Notes: generated by a model not told the origin, from the letters alone. Numbered from the stretch's first letter, positions 16,692 to 25,327 are shown. The stretch is 48,541 nucleotides of DNA from an uncultured Flavobacteriia bacterium (GCA_903873915.1 CAIQQH010000006.1:1-48541); one strand, 5' to 3'. A program made the numbers and translations.

Positions 16692-17839
16692 CGCTTCAGC
16701 AAGTGCCAAATCAAATAGATCATCGACGCAAGTGAAAAGAATGCGGCAATGATGAATGTTGTTTTCACGCTCGACATGCTGTTGTCATACGAAATGAGCG
16801 TAAGTGTTGACCCCACCATAATTCCTATTTCAAGGGCTATGAACATTGTTCCAGACCCAACTCCACGGCGTTCAGGGTGACTTAAGTCGGCGGTCCAAGC
16901 AAATAGTGTTGGACTTGAAATCCCCGTTGCTATACCAAAGATTACTGCAGATATGCCATAAGAGAATATACTATCGGCATATCCAATCAAAAGCATACTG
17001 ATCGTTAGAAACCCAAAACCTATAAGCAAGGTTTGACGTCGTCCTATACGGTCGGAGAGTGAGGAGGAAACGAGTCGAATAACAATTGTTGCCAAAACAT
17101 AGATTCCGAAAAACCAGCCTTTATTTTGTATGCCCAAGTAGGCGGAAAGATCTGGTGTTACAACAAAGATTATTCCTGAGCATGTCGCGGACAATGCCAT
17201 TACCATTGCGGCAGGAAGCACACTCGGTTCAAACACATCGCGGATACCGAGTTTTAATAGCTCAGGCTTAAAGGGCTCTTGTACTTTCAATGTTTCTTCC
17301 ACATAATACATGAGGAGGAAGGATAGAATGGCCACAGCTGCAGAAATGAAAAACAAACTGTTTAGACCGAGGTGGTCACCTATGAACGATCCCAATGATT
17401 GACCGACACCAATGCCAAGAGAAATGAATGTACCCCAAATACCCATTCCTTCCCCGCGTTTTGTATCGGGCAACAAATCGGTAACCAAGGCTGTTGCTCC
17501 TGTTGGAGAGAAGCCAACGCTAAATCCGTGAATAAATCGTAGCACAAGAAAAAACCAAATCGAATAGGATAAGGGATAGAGTAGGGAGCTTGCGAAACAA
17601 ACGATTAATCCAAAATAGATGACTTTTTTACGTCCAATATGATCTGAAAGTTTACCTGAAAATGGGCGTGCAAGACCAGCTGAAATGGTAAATGTAGTAA
17701 TGATTAGACCTTTCCATTCTGCCCCGTCGAGCAGCGTAATGAAGGCATTGAGTTCTGGCATGATGAGATTAAAACTCGTCATGAAAAGAAACATTCCACC
17801 ACAAAGAAGCCAAAAATTGCGACTGTATCGCCTAAACAT
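16676..17839 (-). CDS. Major facilitator superfamily transporter
   Basis: 387 residues from the ATG at 17839. The longer frame to 17962 adds 41 polar residues and would overlap the divergent msrA start, so it is rejected. Twelve membrane helices are expected. The MFS A-loop motif appears twice, as GKLSDHIGRKKVIYFGL in the first half and SSLSDRIGRRQTLLIGF in the second. A motif-C-like stretch LGIGVGQSLGSFIG lies in helix 5. Probably a proton-driven exporter of small molecules; substrate unknown. Confidence 0.88.
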   Translation of the reverse strand: MFRRYSRNFWLLCGGMFLFMTSFNLIMPELNAFITLLDGAEWKGLIITTFTISAGLARPFSGKLSDHIGRKKVIYFGLIVCFASSLLYPLSYSIWFFLVLRFIHGFSVGFSPTGATALVTDLLPDTKRGEGMGIWGTFISLGIGVGQSLGSFIGDHLGLNSLFFISAAVAILSFLLMYYVEETLKVQEPFKPELLKLGIRDVFEPSVLPAAMVMALSATCSGIIFVVTPDLSAYLGIQNKGWFFGIYVLATIVIRLVSSSLSDRIGRRQTLLIGFGFLTISMLLIGYADSIFSYGISAVIFGIATGISSPTLFAWTADLSHPERRGVGSGTMFIALEIGIMVGSTLTLISYDNSMSSVKTTFIIAAFFSLASMIYLIWHLLKRQSVS

Positions 17840-17943
17840 ACACAAAGGTACATTTAAGAAATCACTCCAAATGAGTGAAGTGTTTAAAATGTCAAGATTA
17901 GAACATACCTTCGTGTTCTTGTGTTTAATATGAAAAGACGCGT

Positions 17944-18477
17944 ATGATTCAAGAAGCAACATTGGGTGCAGGATGTTTTTGGTGCATTGAGGCCTGTTAC
18001 AAAGAGTTAAAGGGGGTTATTGACGTGTATCCGGGATATTCTGGGGGACATACGGTTAATCCTTCGTACAAGGATGTGTGCAACGAAATTACTGGTCATG
18101 CAGAAGTTGCACGGGTCGTATTTGACGATGAACAAGTGAGTTTTGATGAAATTCTAAAGGTGTTTTGGTTTGTACATGACCCAACCCAACTCAATCGACA
18201 AGGGAATGATGTGGGGACACAATACCGTTCTGTGGTATTCTTCAACAGCGATTCTCAAAAAGAGGTCGCCGAAGCTTACAAGTTGCGTTTAACAGAAGAA
18301 AAGGTTTGGGAGAAATCGATTGTTACTGAAATCTCACCGCTCACAAACTTTTATCGAGCAGAGGACTATCACCACGATTATTTCGAAAATAACCCAGGTA
18401 ATTTGTATTGTCAATCGGTTGTTCGTCCGAAAGTCGAGAAATTTAAAAAGGTGTTTTCAAGTCACCTGAAAGACTAA
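17944..18477 (+). CDS. msrA: Peptide-methionine (S)-S-oxide reductase MsrA
   Basis: 177 residues, typical length. The catalytic motif is GAGCFWCIEACYKELKGV with nucleophile Cys11. YPGYSGGHTVNPSYKDVC, GHAEVARVVFD and the C-terminal HHDYFENNPGNLYCQ, which supplies a possible resolving cysteine, all match MsrA. It repairs methionine-S-sulfoxide in proteins. There is no MsrB fusion and no signal peptide, so it is cytoplasmic. Divergent from the MFS gene. Confidence 0.95.
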   Translation: MIQEATLGAGCFWCIEACYKELKGVIDVYPGYSGGHTVNPSYKDVCNEITGHAEVARVVFDDEQVSFDEILKVFWFVHDPTQLNRQGNDVGTQYRSVVFFNSDSQKEVAEAYKLRLTEEKVWEKSIVTEISPLTNFYRAEDYHHDYFENNPGNLYCQSVVRPKVEKFKKVFSSHLKD

Positions 18478-18507
18478 TTCAGGGATCTTGAGAGCAAAAA
18501 ATAATGC

Positions 18508-18879
18508 TTACAGATTGTTTGACTGACCGTTCGTTGCCAATTCAGCTTCATACACTTGAAGCGATTGCATTTGAGCGGGAGTCAAAAAATAACCATAGCG
18601 TTCTATACGAGCAGCATTGTTGCTTTGAAGTATGTCAGCTTTTTGTTGGGCGCTAAAGTTTGTGTTTGATCGAATCCCATCGTTTTTCATGGCAATTCCA
18701 AGATTTATTTCTTCCATTTTAACGATTTGGTCTTCGGTCAAAACAAGAAGTGTCGTCAATGAGGTTGTATATGCATTCGCACGAACTTCAGCAGTTGCAG
18801 TTGTTGACGCTTGCGCATTCACAGCTGAAATACCGATGAAAAGAACTCCTATAGCAAGGAACATTTTGAAAATTTTCAT
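18508..18879 (-). CDS. Small exported helical protein of unknown function
   Basis: 123 residues, not recognised. A signal peptide spans 1-22 (MKIFKMFLAIGVLFIGISAVNA, cleavage before QAS). The mature part is almost entirely polar helix: LTEDQIVKMEEINLGIAMK, FSAQQKADILQSNNAARIERYG and LTPAQMQSLQVYEAEL. The Thr/Ser-Pro/Glu-x-Gln caps and spacing recall small periplasmic CpxP/Spy-like chaperones (LTxxQ motifs), but similarity is only general. No cysteine. It is monocistronic with a good promoter immediately upstream. Confidence 0.72.
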   Translation of the reverse strand: MKIFKMFLAIGVLFIGISAVNAQASTTATAEVRANAYTTSLTTLLVLTEDQIVKMEEINLGIAMKNDGIRSNTNFSAQQKADILQSNNAARIERYGYFLTPAQMQSLQVYEAELATNGQSNNL

Positions 18880-18922
18880 ATCAAATACAGTTAATCTAAT
18901 TGTTAATTTACCTTCAGACGTA

Positions 18923-18952
18923 CGAATATAGGAACAAGTGGCTTTGCTTCAA
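18923..18952 (-). promoter_or_regulatory. Bacteroidota-type promoter of the small exported helical protein
   Basis: Minus strand: TTG at 18952-18950, a 19-bp spacer, TATATTCG at 18930-18923 (one mismatch). Predicted leader of about 38 nt to the ATG at 18879. Confidence 0.5.
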
Positions 18953-18976
18953 CAATAAATTGCAATAAATTCGCTC

Positions 18977-19720
18977 ATGACTTTTTTGTTCACTCGTGTT
19001 TATTGGATGTTATCCTTCATTTGCTTTCTACTTATAGCAAGTTCTTGTACAGTGGTTGATCGCATTCAGTATGGAGCCACACTCGCGGACTTGAGCAAAA
19101 AAGGTCTTGATTCAATTCCCGATGATATATATTCTGATACATCACTGCGTGTGCTTCGTCTGTATGGAAACTCTTTAGATTCCTTGAGTTTCCGAATTGG
19201 AGACCTTGTCAATTTGGAAGAGTTGTATCTCGGGAGAAATGATTTAAAAACCCTGCCTCATGAGATAGCAAATCTTAAAAAACTGCGTATTCTTTCGGTT
19301 CAGTACAACAATATCAAGGAACTTCCAGCTGAAATAGGACAATTGGACCGATTGGAACAATTGATTTTGAATCAAAATGAATTGAGGTGCTTGCCCTCAA
19401 CTCTTGGGGACATGAAAAGTCTTCAAATGCTTCAAGTGAAATACAATTTTTTAGACAGTTTGCCCTCTTCGATTGGTGAATGTCAGCAGTTGCAATTTAT
19501 TTATCTCAATCGGAATAATCTTCTAGCCTTGCCGGAATCCCTCTCGGAGATATCGGGATTAAAGGAAATATACATGGCTGGTGCCGGACAAATGACGGAT
19601 GTACCAGAGATCTTATGTAAGCTCAGAATGCTGGAAGTTCTGGAAGTGGATCAATTCACACCCTTACCAACTTGTTTCGTTGTTAGGCAAACTGGTCGTT
19701 TAACGATAATTCGGCGTTGA
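18977..19720 (+). CDS. Leucine-rich-repeat lipoprotein
   Basis: 247 residues. The N-terminus has a hydrophobic stretch ending at a lipobox-like LIASSC (Cys24), implying a lipidated, envelope-anchored protein; a second in-frame ATG at 19007 would still keep the lipobox. From about residue 55, at least six LRR units of 22-23 residues follow, e.g. LEELYLGRNDLKTLPHEIANL, LRILSVQYNNIKELPAEIG and LQFIYLNRNNLLALPESLSE. They form a curved binding surface with no catalytic part. The ligand is unknown. Its last 21 bp overlap the end of the convergent CPBP gene. Confidence 0.85.
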   Translation: MTFLFTRVYWMLSFICFLLIASSCTVVDRIQYGATLADLSKKGLDSIPDDIYSDTSLRVLRLYGNSLDSLSFRIGDLVNLEELYLGRNDLKTLPHEIANLKKLRILSVQYNNIKELPAEIGQLDRLEQLILNQNELRCLPSTLGDMKSLQMLQVKYNFLDSLPSSIGECQQLQFIYLNRNNLLALPESLSEISGLKEIYMAGAGQMTDVPEILCKLRMLEVLEVDQFTPLPTCFVVRQTGRLTIIRR

Positions 19721-20272
19721 GGGACTTTTATCACTTATTATGGCATACATGAGTACGATGTCATAGGCGAAATGCGCTGAGATACTGAACCATAATCCGA
19801 AATGATTAAATCCCATCGATATCAATAAAATGAAAGGCAATACGACAAGGCCATAGAGCGACATGAGCGGTTTTTTAATACTAAAATACCCATGTATGGC
19901 AATGAAAAAAAATGAAGTGATCCAAATTCCAGCATAGTATTGCATCCCCGAACGAAAAAGCAATTCCTCTCCTACACCTGCACACACAGAAAGAAAAAAT
20001 CCGTCGAAGTAAGTGAGATTCATGGATTTAATGGCATGTTCGAATTTTAGGGGAATCCGATCAAAAATGGGCGCTTTCAATAGAATGATCGCAAGGTAAG
20101 CATAGACAATTCCAAATTCTAATCCATACACAATCGGAATGGTTTTTATGTTTTTCACCTGGAAAAATTCAGCAAAGGACATGCCTTCAAAAAAATGCAT
20201 CCAAATCAATGAGGGGAGAGGAAAAATGAGGAGCGTAATGAGCCCCATCAGATAAATGAACCGTTTAGACAT
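19700..20272 (-). CDS. CPBP-family intramembrane metalloprotease
   Basis: 190 residues with about five or six membrane segments. The three family motifs are present in order: GVGEELLFRSG (EExxxR, ~100), FIAIHGYFS (His, ~125) and SISAHFAYD (His, ~167). These form the membrane-embedded zinc or glutamate active site of the CPBP (CaaX protease and bacteriocin-processing) family, used for prenyl-protein processing, immunity or stress signalling. At 190 residues it is compact. No bacteriocin or peptide gene is next to it, so its substrate is unknown. Overlaps the LRR gene tail to tail. Confidence 0.82.
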   Translation of the reverse strand: MSKRFIYLMGLITLLIFPLPSLIWMHFFEGMSFAEFFQVKNIKTIPIVYGLEFGIVYAYLAIILLKAPIFDRIPLKFEHAIKSMNLTYFDGFFLSVCAGVGEELLFRSGMQYYAGIWITSFFFIAIHGYFSIKKPLMSLYGLVVLPFILLISMGFNHFGLWFSISAHFAYDIVLMYAIISDKSPSTPNYR

Positions 20273-20399
20273 AGTCTCTAAAGTTCATAAACTTAAACGG
20301 CAATGCAAAATAAAAAAGCGGACATCTCTTTTAATAGGATTCGAATAATCCAGTACAGGTGCCGCATCATTCGTGCAAAATAGTATGGGGGATACTAAT

Positions 20400-21026
20400 T
20401 CAATGATGAGAAAAGTAACCGACAGGAATTTTTTCACCGGCTAAAATCGACACCTTTAAAGTGTTTTCGGCTGGGGGGATAGGACAGGAATAGCGTTCAG
20501 AATAGGCGCAGTATGGATTGTAATTTAGGTTGAAATCAATAAGGAGTGTGTCGTTTTTAGGTATTCGTGCATCCAAAAAGCGACCGCCACCGTATGTTTC
20601 TTTGCCTGATGTGGCATCCCTGAAGGGCATAAACAGATAATCTTTGTAGTCTTTTCGTGTTGAAAAATGGAGAAAGCCACTCAACTCTATGTTTTGATAT
20701 ATCGTTAATCGGCAAATGGTGTCATGAAGTGTAAATTCAACAAAACCAAAGCGACGATAAGTAGGTCGGCGATCGGTTGAGGTAATCATTTTGAAACGTT
20801 TTCCTATATTCTTAGTAAATCGTGCTTGAATTCGGTAATTGGTATCGACATCAAAATAAGCTAAACCCTGAAAATTCTTGATTTCGGATAGATTCAGTAC
20901 CCCCGAGGAAGTGTCCATCAAATCGACCATATGCATAATGCGAATGTCATCAATCGTGTCTGAATAGCTCTGGCCAGAGGCAAAATTGCCAATAAGAAGT
21001 GAGATGGCAAGAAAGAGTCCTTTCAT
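20400..21026 (-). CDS. DUF1684 protein, exported
   Basis: 208 residues. Signal peptide 1-18 (MKGLFLAISLLIGNFASG). The hallmark DUF1684 C-terminal stretch is present: LLIDFNLNYNPYCAYSERYSCPIPPAENTL, with the conserved NPYCAY and CPIPPxEN. An upstream GGGRFLDAR segment fits the same family. Biochemical function unknown; possibly ligand-binding or redox given the paired cysteines. It is last of five in the serC operon, its ATG overlapping the yggS stop (ATGA). Nothing ties it to serine metabolism besides position. Confidence 0.85.
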   Translation of the reverse strand: MKGLFLAISLLIGNFASGQSYSDTIDDIRIMHMVDLMDTSSGVLNLSEIKNFQGLAYFDVDTNYRIQARFTKNIGKRFKMITSTDRRPTYRRFGFVEFTLHDTICRLTIYQNIELSGFLHFSTRKDYKDYLFMPFRDATSGKETYGGGRFLDARIPKNDTLLIDFNLNYNPYCAYSERYSCPIPPAENTLKVSILAGEKIPVGYFSHH

Positions 21027-21685
21027 CGTGAACCAAAAATAGTACTTCCCACTCGAATCATTGTGCTGCCTTCCTCGATAGCAATTTTATAGTCACCACT
21101 CATTCCCATTGAAATCTCTTTGAATGCATTATCTCCCGGAAAATGTGATTCTTTTAGCGAATGGAATATGGATTTCAATGATTGAAATTCACTGCGAATA
21201 AGTGATTCGTTTTCAGTAAAGGACGCCATTCCCATAATACCAACAACGCGGATGTTTTTCATTGATGTGTATTCCTTTGAATCCAATAATTCAATAGCTT
21301 CAGATTGATATAATCCAAATTTCGTTTCTTCGGTGGCCACATGGAATTGAAGGAGACAATCAATGATTCGATTGTTCTTAAGCGCTTGCTTATTGATTTC
21401 TGTCAAGAGTTTTAAACCATCAACAGAATGGATTAAATTCACAAAGGGAGCAATGTATTTCACCTTGTTGCTTTGCAGGTGTCCAATCAGGTGCCAATGT
21501 ATGTCTTTCGGAAGAAGTTCATATTTCGCCACCAATTCTTGAACTTTATTCTCCCCATATTCTCGTTGCCCCGTTGTGTAAGCTGCTAAAATTGCTTCGA
21601 CAGGTTTCGTTTTTGAAACAGCAACTAGGGTCACCGATTCATTTATTTCGTTTCGAATGGCTGCAATACACTCTTCGATACTCAT
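21023..21685 (-). CDS. YggS/PLPBP pyridoxal-phosphate homeostasis protein
   Basis: 220 residues, the usual size. VTLVAVSKTKPVEAI carries the PLP lysine (Lys25). REYGENKVQEL (~41), IHWHLIGHLQSNKVK (~60), IHSVDGLKLL and the phosphate-binding C-terminus SMGMSGDYKIAIEEGSTMIRVGSTIFG are diagnostic. It is a non-catalytic PLP-binding regulator of vitamin B6 and amino-acid balance. Start and stop overlap both neighbours (ATGA each side). Placement behind serC fits, since SerC is a PLP enzyme and pyridoxine synthesis shares SerC in some bacteria. Confidence 0.93.
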   Translation of the reverse strand: MSIEECIAAIRNEINESVTLVAVSKTKPVEAILAAYTTGQREYGENKVQELVAKYELLPKDIHWHLIGHLQSNKVKYIAPFVNLIHSVDGLKLLTEINKQALKNNRIIDCLLQFHVATEETKFGLYQSEAIELLDSKEYTSMKNIRVVGIMGMASFTENESLIRSEFQSLKSIFHSLKESHFPGDNAFKEISMGMSGDYKIAIEEGSTMIRVGSTIFGSR

Positions 21686-22911
21686 TCGTTGATGTTGTAA
21701 ATGGTGAGACCGCTTCGGAGTTTTGGTTCAACCCATGTCGATTTCGGAGGCATAATCATATGATTGTCTGCAACACGTTTCACTTCATCCATCGCAACAG
21801 GGTAAAGAACGAAAGCCACTCTGAATTTAGAGCTGGCAATTTTCTCTTCCATTTTACGTATTGGTTCTGCTCCACTCATGAATTCAATGTTTTCATCTGT
21901 CTTTAAATCATTGATGCCCAAGATTGGAGTGAGCACAAACTGAGTTAAGATCTCTGCATCCAAGCAACGAACGGGGTGATTCTCATCCACAATGTTGCTG
22001 TGGCAATTTAAGCTATACCAATTCCCATCAAGACACATGGACATGAGGTGTTCGTGGGTAGGTTTTTGAAATTCTTTCAAGGGAAGGACATCAAAGGACA
22101 GCGATAACTGGGATAAAAACTCTTCAGTTGAAAGGCCATTTAATGTTTTAATAATACGGTTAAATTCCAAGATCTGAAGTGTTTCTTCATCAATAAAAAA
22201 GGCAAGAAAATAGTCTTCATTGGAAAAGTGAGAGTTTCCTTTTCGTTTCTTTTTCAATCGGGCTGACGATGCGGACCGGTGATGACCATCAGCAATGTAG
22301 GTCACAGGAATCTCAAGAAAAGCGTTCTGAAGGGCAGTTGTTTGTTCCGCATTGACCACCCAAAGCTCATGTTTGATGCGGTCAGTGGTTGTAAACTCAT
22401 ACTCTGCTCGAACAGCTGTACATTGATTCAATAGTAGCTCTACGCCCCTGTGGTGCGGGTGCGCAAGCAACACTGGTTCAGCATTGTAACCTACAATATC
22501 TAGATAATTGGTGAACATTTCTTCGCGTGAAGTCAAGGTTGCTTCGTGCTTTCGAATCAAATCAGACTCATATTCGTCGATGCTCGCACCTGCAATTACA
22601 CCAGTGAAAATGTGTTCACCTTTCGATTGTCTGTAAATATAAAGATGTGCTTCCGAGTCTTGAAATAAAACCCCATCAGCCATGAATTCAGCATACTTTT
22701 CCTTGACCAATTCAAAGCGCTCTGGAGTATTGGGTGAGGTTTGTTTTTCACTTTCAAACTCTGGGTTGATGATGCGCAAAAGGGTAAAGGGATTGTCCTC
22801 CAATTTTGCTTTCAGTACATTTTGTGTGTACGAATAATAAGGACGAGTAGCGACAAGATGTACTTTGTCGCGGACTGGCCTTATTGCCTTGAATGGTGAG
22901 ATTCGAGCCAT
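21682..22911 (-). CDS. DUF1015 family protein, candidate serine-pathway enzyme
   Basis: 409 residues of the DUF1015 family. Recognisable segments are the N-terminal ISPFKAIRPVRDKV, HLYIYRQSKGEHIFTGVIAGASIDEY (~95), IRKHEATLTSREE (~125) and VTYIADGHHRSASSARLKK (~208), whose His-His-Arg-Ser is the most conserved polar cluster and a likely active site. It is the third gene after serC and serA, 24 bp after serA. That linkage suggests it completes serine synthesis as a phosphoserine phosphatase or serine kinase-like enzyme; this is inference. No classical serB is in the window. Confidence 0.85.
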   Translation of the reverse strand: MARISPFKAIRPVRDKVHLVATRPYYSYTQNVLKAKLEDNPFTLLRIINPEFESEKQTSPNTPERFELVKEKYAEFMADGVLFQDSEAHLYIYRQSKGEHIFTGVIAGASIDEYESDLIRKHEATLTSREEMFTNYLDIVGYNAEPVLLAHPHHRGVELLLNQCTAVRAEYEFTTTDRIKHELWVVNAEQTTALQNAFLEIPVTYIADGHHRSASSARLKKKRKGNSHFSNEDYFLAFFIDEETLQILEFNRIIKTLNGLSTEEFLSQLSLSFDVLPLKEFQKPTHEHLMSMCLDGNWYSLNCHSNIVDENHPVRCLDAEILTQFVLTPILGINDLKTDENIEFMSGAEPIRKMEEKIASSKFRVAFVLYPVAMDEVKRVADNHMIMPPKSTWVEPKLRSGLTIYNINE

Positions 22912-22935
22912 CTGTATTGGAGTTGATTGTTGGGC

Positions 22936-23895
22936 TTAGCTATTCTTCCCGAAGGCAGCAATGATTAAAGAAGCAAGTTCTTCACCAATACGGTCTTGTG
23001 CCTCAATTGTTGCAGCACCGATGTGTGGCGTGCATGCAATGTTTGGATGAGACAAAAGTTCCTTACGTGGGTTTGGTTCGTTTTCAAAGACATCCAATGC
23101 GCAACCAGCAACATGGCCACTCTCAAGCGCTTTGAGTAAATCATCCTCATTGATCACACCACCGCGTGCAGCATTTACCAAACGCACACCTTTTTTCATT
23201 TGTGCAAATTGTTCAGCAGAAATAATGGCTGACCCATCCGCTTGCTTTGGAACATGAATCGATATATAATCCAAATCGCCCAAGACTGAAGCAAGTGATG
23301 TATGTGGGGTTATCGTAGCTGTAGCATTTAACCCATTACCTATAGGAATATGTACAAGCACTGGGTCGGATTTTTTATCTATAGCTATGACGTTCATTCC
23401 ACAGCCCAATGCATACGAAGCAACACTTTGACCAATGCGCCCAAATCCAATGATTCCTAGAGTCTTACCTCGAAGTTCAACGCCTTTCGCATAGTTCTTT
23501 TTCAAGGTGGAAAAATCACCAGATTCTATGTGTTTGTAGGAATCGTTCAAAAAGCGTGATAAGGCAAAAAGATGTCCCATGACCAATTCGGCGACAGATT
23601 GCGATGAAGATGCAGGAGTATTGATTACTTGAATGCCTTTCTCACGCGCGTAGGCAACATCAATGTTGTCCATTCCTACACCACCGCGTCCAATCAATTT
23701 CACGCCAGGACATGCATCGATTACTTCTTTGCGCACTGTTGTCGCGCTGCGCACCAAAATCATTTCGATACCTTGTTCATTAACAGCCTGTGCTAAATTT
23801 TCTTGCGCCACCTTGTCAGTGATCACTGTAAATCCGGCTTCCTCCAAAAGTGACTTTCCGAGAGCAGAGATTCCGTCGTTCGCTAGTATTTTCAT
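22936..23895 (-). CDS. serA: D-3-phosphoglycerate dehydrogenase
   Basis: 319 residues from the ATG at 23895. A TTG two codons upstream is less likely. Short-form SerA without an ACT regulatory domain, typical of Bacteroidota. VKLIGRGGVGMDNIDVAYA (~67), the NAD-binding LGIIGFGRIGQSVASYALG (~143), the catalytic Arg in NAARGGVINEDDLLKAL (~234) and His in CTPHIGAAT (~290) are all present. It oxidises 3-phosphoglycerate to 3-phosphohydroxypyruvate. Without an ACT domain, classical serine feedback is not expected. 20 bp after serC. Confidence 0.95.
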   Translation of the reverse strand: MKILANDGISALGKSLLEEAGFTVITDKVAQENLAQAVNEQGIEMILVRSATTVRKEVIDACPGVKLIGRGGVGMDNIDVAYAREKGIQVINTPASSSQSVAELVMGHLFALSRFLNDSYKHIESGDFSTLKKNYAKGVELRGKTLGIIGFGRIGQSVASYALGCGMNVIAIDKKSDPVLVHIPIGNGLNATATITPHTSLASVLGDLDYISIHVPKQADGSAIISAEQFAQMKKGVRLVNAARGGVINEDDLLKALESGHVAGCALDVFENEPNPRKELLSHPNIACTPHIGAATIEAQDRIGEELASLIIAAFGKNS

Positions 23896-23915
23896 TGTCA
23901 AATTATTAAAGTCTG

Positions 23916-24983
23916 TTAGCCATTTTTACGCGTAAACTCGCGCATTACTTCAACCAAAACCTGAACACTTTCAATAGGCAGGGCATTGTACATTGACGCA
24001 CGATATCCGCCTGTTGAACGGTGTCCCGGGAGACCAACAATATTTGCAGATTTCCAGAGCAAATCAAAAGCGGCTTGGTGTGCTTCGTTATTCAAGGTAA
24101 ATGTCACATTCATTTTCGAACGATCTTCGCGGGCAACAGTGCCGTTGAAGAGTGGGTTATTATCAATCTCTGCATAGAGCATTTCTGCTTTCGCATTGTT
24201 TTTTACTTCCATCGCTTTTACTCCACCATTCGCCATTAAATTGCGTAGATTGAGCATGGCTACATAAACGCTGAAAACAGGAGGAGTGTTGAGCATTGAT
24301 TCTTTCTCCACGTGTTGTTTAAGATCCAAATATGTAGGCATAAATGGCGAAGTAGATTTGCCCAGCACCTCATCTTTTACGATATACAATGTTGCACCAG
24401 CTGGACCAAGATTTTTTTGAGCACCGGCATAAATCAAATCGAAATCAGAAACATTTATTTCTTTAGAGAAAATGTCGGAGGACATATCGCATACCAAAGG
24501 TAAATGAGTTTTCGGAAAAGCATGGAACTGTGTACCATAAATCGTGTTGTTTGACGTGAAATGAATGAAATCGGCTTCAGAAGGCATTGAATAATCCTTT
24601 GGGATGTATGCAAACTTCTTGTCCTCAGAGGATGCGAAGACATTTACATCCATTCCTACTTTTTTAGCTTCCTTAATGGCTCCTGAGGCCCAAGTACCTG
24701 TGTTTATGTACCCAGCTTTTTTGGTGTCGCGCATCATGGTCAATGCAGCAATTGTAAAGCCCAGTGAAGCTCCACCTTGAAGATAGGCAACAGAATAACC
24801 TTCGGGAACATGTAGCGCCTTTTTGACCAAATCAATGGCTTCGTCCATGACAGCAACAAAGTCTTTGTGTCTGTGCGACACTTCAAGGATCGATAAGCCA
24901 TTAAAGTCAAGAACAGCATCAGCTGCTTGATGAAAAACTTCTTGAGGGAGTATGCACGGACCGGCACCAAAATTATGTTTCAT
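23916..24983 (-). CDS. serC: Phosphoserine aminotransferase
   Basis: 355 residues from the ATG at 24983; a GTG three codons upstream is possible. HNFGAGPCILPQEV at the start, SILEVSHRHKDFVAV (~32), YLQGGASLGFTIAAL (~68) and DLIYAGAQKNLGPAGATLYI (~183, PLP lysine in AQKN) identify SerC. GLPGHRSTGGYRASMYNALP near the C-terminus binds the substrate phosphate. It converts 3-phosphohydroxypyruvate and glutamate to phosphoserine and 2-oxoglutarate. First gene of the five-gene leftward operon. Confidence 0.96.
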   Translation of the reverse strand: MKHNFGAGPCILPQEVFHQAADAVLDFNGLSILEVSHRHKDFVAVMDEAIDLVKKALHVPEGYSVAYLQGGASLGFTIAALTMMRDTKKAGYINTGTWASGAIKEAKKVGMDVNVFASSEDKKFAYIPKDYSMPSEADFIHFTSNNTIYGTQFHAFPKTHLPLVCDMSSDIFSKEINVSDFDLIYAGAQKNLGPAGATLYIVKDEVLGKSTSPFMPTYLDLKQHVEKESMLNTPPVFSVYVAMLNLRNLMANGGVKAMEVKNNAKAEMLYAEIDNNPLFNGTVAREDRSKMNVTFTLNNEAHQAAFDLLWKSANIVGLPGHRSTGGYRASMYNALPIESVQVLVEVMREFTRKNG

Positions 24984-25077
24984 TTGAATCACTTGTTTGT
25001 TTGTTCAAAATTGTCATTTAATTGAAGATGCACACCTTGGATAAAAAATATTTTTTCACGGCACATCGTTAATAGAC

Positions 25078-25105
25078 AAAAAAAAAGCTGTCAAACAGAC
25101 AGCTT
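25078..25105 (-). terminator. Intrinsic terminator of the THX gene
   Basis: Perfect 8-bp stem AAGCTGTC / GACAGCTT with a 5-nt loop (25105-25085 read leftward), running into nine T on the minus strand. It lies 6 bp after the THX stop and also insulates the serC operon downstream. Confidence 0.9.
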
Positions 25106-25111
25106 AAATTT

Positions 25112-25327
25112 TTATTCCGCAGAAATTTCTTTGGTTTTTGTCGTTGCTTTTTTAGCAGCAGGCTTTTTAGCAGCAGGTTTTTTTTCAGTGTCAGCAGCTT
25201 TAGCAGGTTTTTCAGCTTTCACTTTCGCTACTGGAGCTGCGGTCGCTGTTGTTTTTCTTTTTCGGCTGTTCCCGAAAGAACCCATTGTTCTTTTTCCTTT
25301 GGCTGTTTTTTTATCACCTCTTCCCAT
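25112..25327 (-). CDS. 30S ribosomal protein THX with histone-like Lys/Ala tail
   Basis: 71 residues from the ATG at 25327. The N-terminal 25 residues MGRGDKKTAKGKRTMGSFGN and then SRKRK match the small THX peptide that sits at the top of the 30S head. Upstream codons belong to the end of trmH and are not part of it. The C-terminal ~45 residues are unusual: a lysine/alanine/proline-rich tail with KKPAAKKPAAKKA, like histone-H1-type bacterial proteins, ending in acidic EISAE. The tail is probably disordered. It has its own terminator, and a TATATTTG -7 box overlies the trmH end. Confidence 0.85.
   Translation of the reverse strand: MGRGDKKTAKGKRTMGSFGNSRKRKTTATAAPVAKVKAEKPAKAADTEKKPAAKKPAAKKATTKTKEISAE

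Noticed and set aside
20337-20351. GGATT/AATCC hairpin behind DUF1684 as terminator
   Set aside because: A 5-bp AT-rich stem with no following T-tract; too weak to call.
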